Of a DNA stretch of 7,453 nt, positions 4,075-7,453 are shown in pieces. Each line of letters begins with the position of its first letter. Position 1 is the first letter of the stretch. The DNA lies in NCBI GenBank assembly GCA_016186525.1, contig JACPLM010000051.1:1-7453 (forward strand), read 5' to 3'. This DNA comes from Candidatus Nealsoniibacteriota bacterium. GTDB lineage: Bacteria; Patescibacteriota; Minisyncoccia; Minisyncoccales; MHMH01. Below the pieces are notes generated by a model that saw only the letters and a list, made by a program, of their open reading frames with translations, searched no databases and was not told the DNA's origin. A program made the translations under genes and the position numbers.

Positions 4075-5007
4075 CTATTTCTTCTCAAAGCCGGTGGCGA
4101 TGACGGTAATTTTTATTTCGTCTTTTTGGAGGCGTTTGTCGTGGACAGCGCCGAAAATAACTTTGGAGCGCGGGTCGGCGCTCTTGGTTATTATTTTGGC
4201 CGCTTCATTGATTTCGTTAAGACTTAAATTAAATCCTCCGGAAACATTGAATAAAATTCCCTTAGCTCCTTTGATGGAAAAATCCAGCAAGGGGGAATTA
4301 ATGGCTAAGTTAGCCGCTGTTTCCACCCTGTTTTCGCCCTTAGCTTGCCCTTGGCCGAAAAAAGCAGGCCCCGCATTATGCATAATCGTTTTAACGTCGG
4401 AAAAATCAATATTAACTATGCCGGGCAAGGTTATTAAATCAGTTATGCCTTGGACTGCCTGGCGCAATACTTCATCGCAGCTCCAAAAAGCCGAAAGCAA
4501 AGTTGTGCTTTTGTCTCCGCATAAAAGAATTTTATCATTGGGAATAACCAATAAAGTGTCTACTTTGCTCTTTAAAAATTCCAAACCCTCTCTGGCCAAC
4601 TGGTTTCTATAAGAACCCTCAAAAGCAAAAGGAAGAGTAGCTGCTGCCACCACTAAAGCCCCGGAAGATTTGGCAACTTCAGCCACTACAGGAGCCGCTC
4701 CCGTGCCAGTGCCTCCGCCGAGCCCGGCCGTCACGAAAACCATGTCTGCTCCAGTTAAAAGCTGGCTAATTTCCGTTTTATTTTCTTCAGCAGCCAATCT
4801 TCCGATTTCTGGATTCATCCCGGCGCCAAGCCCTTTAGTCAAGCTGCCTCCGATTTGAAGCTTTCGGTGAGCTTTAGTTTTTTGCAAATCCTGCGCATCG
4901 CAATTGATGGCCACTAACTCCACACCCTGAATCTTGCAATTAGCCATTCTGGAAACGGCGTTGGAACCGGCTCCCCCCACTCCTACTACTTTGATTTTAG
5001 TTAACAT
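4075..5007 (-). CDS. ftsZ: Cell division protein FtsZ, tubulin-like core without C-terminal tail
   Basis: FtsZ is the GTP-dependent tubulin homologue that polymerises into the division ring at midcell. In the 310 residues GVGGAGSNAV (9-18) is the first nucleotide-binding loop, GLGGGTGTGAAP (95-106) the tubulin signature, and NIDFSDVKTIM (199-209) the T7 synergy loop, whose acidic residues D201 and D204 complete the GTPase site across the polymer interface. All core GTPase motifs are intact. Variations include INCDAQ (35-40) where most family members have NTDAQ. The protein stops right after the final core strand (ITVIATGFEKK), so the usual disordered linker and conserved C-terminal peptide that binds FtsA are absent. 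The ATG at 5007 follows the ftsA stop by 6 bases and has no Shine-Dalgarno. It is the last gene of its operon. How this FtsZ is tethered is unclear. Confidence 0.95.
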   Translation of the reverse strand: MLTKIKVVGVGGAGSNAVSRMANCKIQGVELVAINCDAQDLQKTKAHRKLQIGGSLTKGLGAGMNPEIGRLAAEENKTEISQLLTGADMVFVTAGLGGGTGTGAAPVVAEVAKSSGALVVAAATLPFAFEGSYRNQLAREGLEFLKSKVDTLLVIPNDKILLCGDKSTTLLSAFWSCDEVLRQAVQGITDLITLPGIVNIDFSDVKTIMHNAGPAFFGQGQAKGENRVETAANLAINSPLLDFSIKGAKGILFNVSGGFNLSLNEINEAAKIITKSADPRSKVIFGAVHDKRLQKDEIKITVIATGFEKK

Positions 5008-5013
5008 AAAAAA

Positions 5014-6240
5014 TTAGGGAATAAATACTTTAAATATTTTTTTAATTTTTCCGCCAATGCCTGTTTGCAAAACCGGCATTATTCCTCTATTATTTTTTAC
5101 CAAATCAGCTGCTTCCAAAACAAGGCCGGCTGCCGTGCTTAGCGTCGTATCGCTATTAATGCCCGCAAGGCCCGTTGGCAAACCAATCCTTGCCGGAAGC
5201 TTCATTTCTTTTTTAGCAAGGTCAATAATTTTTGGCAACATAGCTCCTCCGCCGGTCAAAACTACGCCAGCTGGCAGCATTCCTTTGGGAGAAACTTTTT
5301 TAATTTCATCCATAGCTAACCCAAAAATTTCAGAAACCCTGGCTTCAATTATTTTAACCAGCATTTTATGGGTAAAAATCAGGGGATCTCCGTTCCCGCG
5401 CTCTTTGGGCGGGGTGATTGTTTCTTTTTTATCTCCTCCTATCAAAATACATGCTCCGAATTCCCGCTTCACTTGCTCTGCTATTTCAAGATCTGTTTTA
5501 AGGCCGACAGCTATATCATGAGTAATTAAATCAGAGCCAATTGGGAAAACGGCCAAATGAACTAAATCTCCCTCTTCGTAAATTGCCATGTCGGTGGTGC
5601 CTGCTCCCATATCTAAAACGCAAACTCCGGTTTCTTTCTGCTGCGGAGTCAAAACGGCTCTGGCCGAAGCCAAAGCTGAAGGCGTAATATCAGAAACCTG
5701 AAAGCCGGATTCTAAAACAGACGAGGTCAAATTTTTAAGAAAAGGTGAAAATGCGCAAAGAGCGATAATTTTCACTCCCAAGCGCAGCCCGTGCATGCCG
5801 GCAGGGTCTTTAATCTGGCCTTGGTCATCAACGATAAATTCCCTGGGAAAGATATTTAAAATTTCCTTGTTTGACGGCAGAGAAAAAGTCTGGGCAGTAT
5901 GGATTACCCTGTCTTTATCTTCATCTGAAATTGTTTGGTCAGCCCTGGAAACTACTATTGAGCCGGATGATGGCGTGCTAAAAATATGGCTGCCGCTGAT
6001 GTTGATGTAAACATCTTCAATTTTTTGGCCGATTTCCTGCTGGAGCTGCGATAATGCTTGAGTAACCCTTGCCGACACTTCTTCGGGAGTTACGACTATC
6101 CCCCGCCTGACGCCGAAAGAGGGATACCTGACTTGGCCCAAAACATCCAAAGATTGGGTTTCCTGATTTTTTACTGCAGCCAAAACTTTAATTTCGCTAG
6201 TGCCGATATCCAATCCTGTAATGATATAGTTTTTTGCCAT
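5014..6240 (-). CDS. ftsA: Cell division protein FtsA (actin-like membrane anchor of FtsZ)
   Basis: FtsA is an actin-fold ATPase on the inner face of the membrane that anchors FtsZ filaments and recruits later division proteins. The 408 residues show ITGLDIGTSEIKVL (7-20, phosphate-1), the FtsA-specific 1C subdomain inserted around 80-165, VLDMGAGTTDMAIYEEG (208-224, phosphate-2) and VVLTGGGAMLPKI (326-338, adenosine-binding). It ends in GKIKKIFKVFIP (397-408), a short basic and hydrophobic amphipathic segment like the family's membrane-targeting helix. Length is normal, about 410-420 being usual. It starts 8 bases after the yqeY stop without a Shine-Dalgarno, and ftsZ follows after 6 bases, the conserved ftsA-ftsZ order. 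The MreB and DnaK families are ruled out by the 1C region, tail and neighbour. Confidence 0.96.
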   Translation of the reverse strand: MAKNYIITGLDIGTSEIKVLAAVKNQETQSLDVLGQVRYPSFGVRRGIVVTPEEVSARVTQALSQLQQEIGQKIEDVYINISGSHIFSTPSSGSIVVSRADQTISDEDKDRVIHTAQTFSLPSNKEILNIFPREFIVDDQGQIKDPAGMHGLRLGVKIIALCAFSPFLKNLTSSVLESGFQVSDITPSALASARAVLTPQQKETGVCVLDMGAGTTDMAIYEEGDLVHLAVFPIGSDLITHDIAVGLKTDLEIAEQVKREFGACILIGGDKKETITPPKERGNGDPLIFTHKMLVKIIEARVSEIFGLAMDEIKKVSPKGMLPAGVVLTGGGAMLPKIIDLAKKEMKLPARIGLPTGLAGINSDTTLSTAAGLVLEAADLVKNNRGIMPVLQTGIGGKIKKIFKVFIP

Positions 6241-6248
6241 TGTTATTG

Positions 6249-6719
6249 CTAGGTCGTTAATAAATCTTTGATTATTTTAGAAACTAAATTTCCATCAGCG
6301 CGTCCTTTGACTTGAGGCATTAAAATCGCCATTATTTTCCCCATATCCTTTATGTCTTTAGCGCCAATCTTGGAAACGGCCTCCTTAGCCAATTTTTTAA
6401 GTTCCTCTTCTGAAAGCTGCTCGGGCAGATATTTCTGCAATATTTCCAATTCTGCCTTTTCTTTATTCGCCAAATCTTGCCTGCCGCCTTTTTGGTATAA
6501 GTCTATCGCTTCTTTTCTCTTTTTGGCTTCAGAAGAAATCACGTCAATTATTTCCTCATCGGTTAAGGCAATATCTTCGGCCTTGCCGGACTTAAACCTT
6601 TTGTCTTTTTCTTTATTTAAAATTGCCGCTGAAAGCAAACGCAAAACGGAAGTTTTTAATTCTTCTTTTGATTTTAAAGCCTCATTTAAGTCCTGGCGGA
6701 TTTTTTCTTTAGGGCTCAT
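6249..6719 (-). CDS. yqeY: GatB/YqeY domain-containing protein
   Basis: A small helical protein of the YqeY family, related to the C-terminal tRNA-binding domain of GatB in the tRNA-dependent amidotransferase. The free-standing form has no settled function; a link to tRNA or translation is inferred from the homology. From the ATG at 6719 it has 156 residues, close to the usual ~150, and opens as the family does (SPKEKIRQDLNEALKSKEELKTSVLRLLSAAI). SEAKKRKEAIDLYQKGGRQDLANKEKAELEILQKYLPEQLSEEEL and the closing GKIMAILMPQVKGRADGNLVSKIIKDLL are typical. A TTG at 6743 in the same frame would add 8 residues that do not look like the family, and has no ribosome site. It lies between rpsU and ftsA; rpsU-yqeY adjacency is common in bacteria. 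Confidence 0.9.
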   Translation of the reverse strand: MSPKEKIRQDLNEALKSKEELKTSVLRLLSAAILNKEKDKRFKSGKAEDIALTDEEIIDVISSEAKKRKEAIDLYQKGGRQDLANKEKAELEILQKYLPEQLSEEELKKLAKEAVSKIGAKDIKDMGKIMAILMPQVKGRADGNLVSKIIKDLLTT

Positions 6720-6726
6720 AATATTG

Positions 6727-6741
6727 GGAGATATGATCTCC
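6727..6741 (-). promoter_or_regulatory. Small hairpin between rpsU and yqeY
   Basis: GGAGAT, a 3-base loop CAT, then ATCTCC form a perfect 6-bp stem 7 bases before the yqeY ATG. The only Shine-Dalgarno-like GGAG of the region lies in this stem. There is no T-tract, so it is not a terminator; it may tune yqeY translation. Confidence 0.3.
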
Positions 6742-6749
6742 AAAAAAAT

Positions 6750-6986
6750 TTATCGCCGTTTTTCTTTTATCGGCAATTTCCCCAGCTTTTTGAGTTTTTC
6801 ATACTCAACTTTAAGCTCTTCCTTTCTCAAAGCTGCTTTTTTTTTCGCTTGATCGCTTTTGGGCCTTTTCATAAACTGATTTTTTCGCACTTTAAACAAA
6901 ACTCCGCTTCTCTGGATGCCTTTGGTAAAGCGCCTCAATAAAGACTGGGATGATTCTGTTGGCTGTTTTTTTACTTCTAAGACCAT
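6750..6986 (-). CDS. rpsU: 30S ribosomal protein bS21
   Basis: bS21 is a small basic protein of the 30S platform, next to the 16S 3' end, that helps in translation initiation. The 78-residue product starts MVLEVKKQPTESSQSLLRRF, matching the family pattern of a beta start then a helix with LRRF, followed by TKGIQRSGVLFKVRKNQF and a long Lys/Arg-rich helical tail. It is slightly longer than the 58-70 residues usual elsewhere, through its C-terminal tail. The start overlaps the end of the HIT gene by 10 bases, a sign of translational coupling; a weak AGGCGG lies about 13 bases upstream. It sits in the same minus-strand operon as yqeY and the division genes. Confidence 0.94.
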   Translation of the reverse strand: MVLEVKKQPTESSQSLLRRFTKGIQRSGVLFKVRKNQFMKRPKSDQAKKKAALRKEELKVEYEKLKKLGKLPIKEKRR

Positions 6987-7312
6987 GTTAATTTTTTACC
7001 GCCTAATAAATGCAAATGCAGGTGATCGACTGTCTGACCGGCATCTTCGCCTATATTAAAAATTAATCTGTAGCCGTTTTCGGAAACATTCTGAACTCGG
7101 GCGATTTCCTTAGCTGCCAGAAATAGCCCCCCGATTAATTCTTTATCATATAATTCGATATGGTCAATGGCGGGGATGTGCTTTTTGGGAATTATTAAAA
7201 TATTAACCGGAGCTATGGGCTGAATATCCTTAAAAGCCAAAAAATTTTCATCTTCGTAAACAATCTCTGAGGGAATTTCTTTGCTGATAATTTTGCAGAA
7301 AACGCACTCCAT
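6977..7312 (-). CDS. HIT family protein, HinT-like purine nucleoside phosphoramidase
   Basis: Histidine-triad proteins hydrolyse nucleotide phosphoramidates and, in the HinT branch, aminoacyl-AMP, including adducts released by tRNA synthetases. This 111-residue protein has the family's core: CVFCKIISKEIPSEIVYEDENFLAFKDI at 3-30, PVNILIIPKKHI at 35-46, and the triad H97-L-H99-L-H101-LL. C3 and C6, possibly with histidines, could bind zinc as in some relatives. It ends LLGGKKLTWS, like HinT proteins, so it is full length. It starts 3 bases after the hisS stop and its last 10 bases overlap rpsU. Being next to a tRNA synthetase fits a clean-up role for aminoacyl adenylates, though that is inference. 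Confidence 0.94.
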   Translation of the reverse strand: MECVFCKIISKEIPSEIVYEDENFLAFKDIQPIAPVNILIIPKKHIPAIDHIELYDKELIGGLFLAAKEIARVQNVSENGYRLIFNIGEDAGQTVDHLHLHLLGGKKLTWS

Positions 7313-7315
7313 ATT

Positions 7316-7453
7316 TTACTTTTCCAGCCTTTTCTTTATTTCATCAACAACTTTTTCCATTCTCACCGTATCCTGCCTGCCAGACTGCATATCCCTTATA
7401 ATAATCGTTTCATCTAAAGCTTCTTTTTGCCCCAAAATTAAAGCGTAAACGGC
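7316..7453 (-). CDS. hisS: Histidyl-tRNA synthetase, C-terminal end only (5' part outside window)
   Basis: The last 45 codons of a gene that enters from the right edge and stops at TAA (7318-7316). The peptide begins AVYALILGQKEALDETIIIRD and continues with MQSGRQDTVRMEKVVDEIKKRLEK. This matches the end of the class II synthetase anticodon-binding domain of HisRS, where a strand like ALILGxxEA is followed by a beta hairpin and a final helix. HisRS charges tRNA-His in the cytoplasm. The catalytic domain is not visible, so the call rests on this segment and on the operon context; ThrRS and ProRS share the fold but differ in this tail. The HIT gene starts 3 bases downstream. Confidence 0.8.
   Translation of the reverse strand, partial: AVYALILGQKEALDETIIIRDMQSGRQDTVRMEKVVDEIKKRLEK

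Noticed and set aside
4049..4612. Long plus-strand open frame opposite ftsZ (187 codons)
   Set aside because: It is antisense to conserved FtsZ motifs and its translation has no family signature. The same holds for plus-strand frames opposite ftsA, yqeY and nrdJ.
1..7453. Possible UGA recoding (UGA = Gly, as in Gracilibacteria/Absconditabacteria), because none of nine stops is TGA
   Set aside because: All conserved proteins run full length without in-frame TGA, and glycine is encoded by ordinary GGN codons. Stop preference alone is not evidence; the small sample allows chance.

Overview
The window looks like a piece of a small bacterial genome, most likely Candidate Phyla Radiation (Patescibacteria, Parcubacteria-like). 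The basis is inference: compact genes with 3-10 base gaps or overlaps, moderate-to-low GC, few recognisable Shine-Dalgarno sites, stripped-down versions of core proteins (a 310-residue FtsZ that ends at its tubulin-like core), and a hisS-HIT-rpsU-yqeY-ftsA-ftsZ order. All nine visible stop codons are TAA or TAG.

Right side (about 4075-7453, minus strand): one tightly packed run read right to left. It holds the 3' end of histidyl-tRNA synthetase, a HIT/HinT hydrolase, ribosomal protein bS21, a GatB/YqeY-domain protein, FtsA and FtsZ. It closes with a Rho-independent terminator at 3975-4011. This is a translation and cell-division operon.

Middle (about 2713-4074): an accessory island between the division genes and the nucleotide-reduction genes. 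A minus-strand NYN-domain (LabA/DUF88-like) putative RNase faces a plus-strand gene for an unrecognised 93-residue protein with a seven-proline run. They share one bidirectional terminator. The small gene has its own promoter, a roughly 145-nt leader with several possible hairpins, and the only canonical Shine-Dalgarno seen here. Perfect DnaA boxes (TTATCCACA), part of an 11-bp inverted repeat, sit at both edges of the island.

Left side (1-2712, minus strand): an adenosylcobalamin-dependent class II ribonucleotide reductase (nrdJ), followed 4 bases later by a cob(I)alamin adenosyltransferase that runs off the window. The second enzyme makes the cofactor used by the first, so this is a self-consistent dNTP-synthesis operon. 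The nrdJ promoter diverges from that of the small gene, with a DnaA box between them. The RNR C-terminal linker carries an exact 2 x 48 bp tandem duplication.

No tRNA, rRNA, CRISPR array, insertion sequence or intein was seen. The items most worth a second look are the small gene with its leader, the DnaA-box-flanked island, the tail-less FtsZ with a tail-like sequence just past its stop, and the cofactor/enzyme operon with its duplicated linker.
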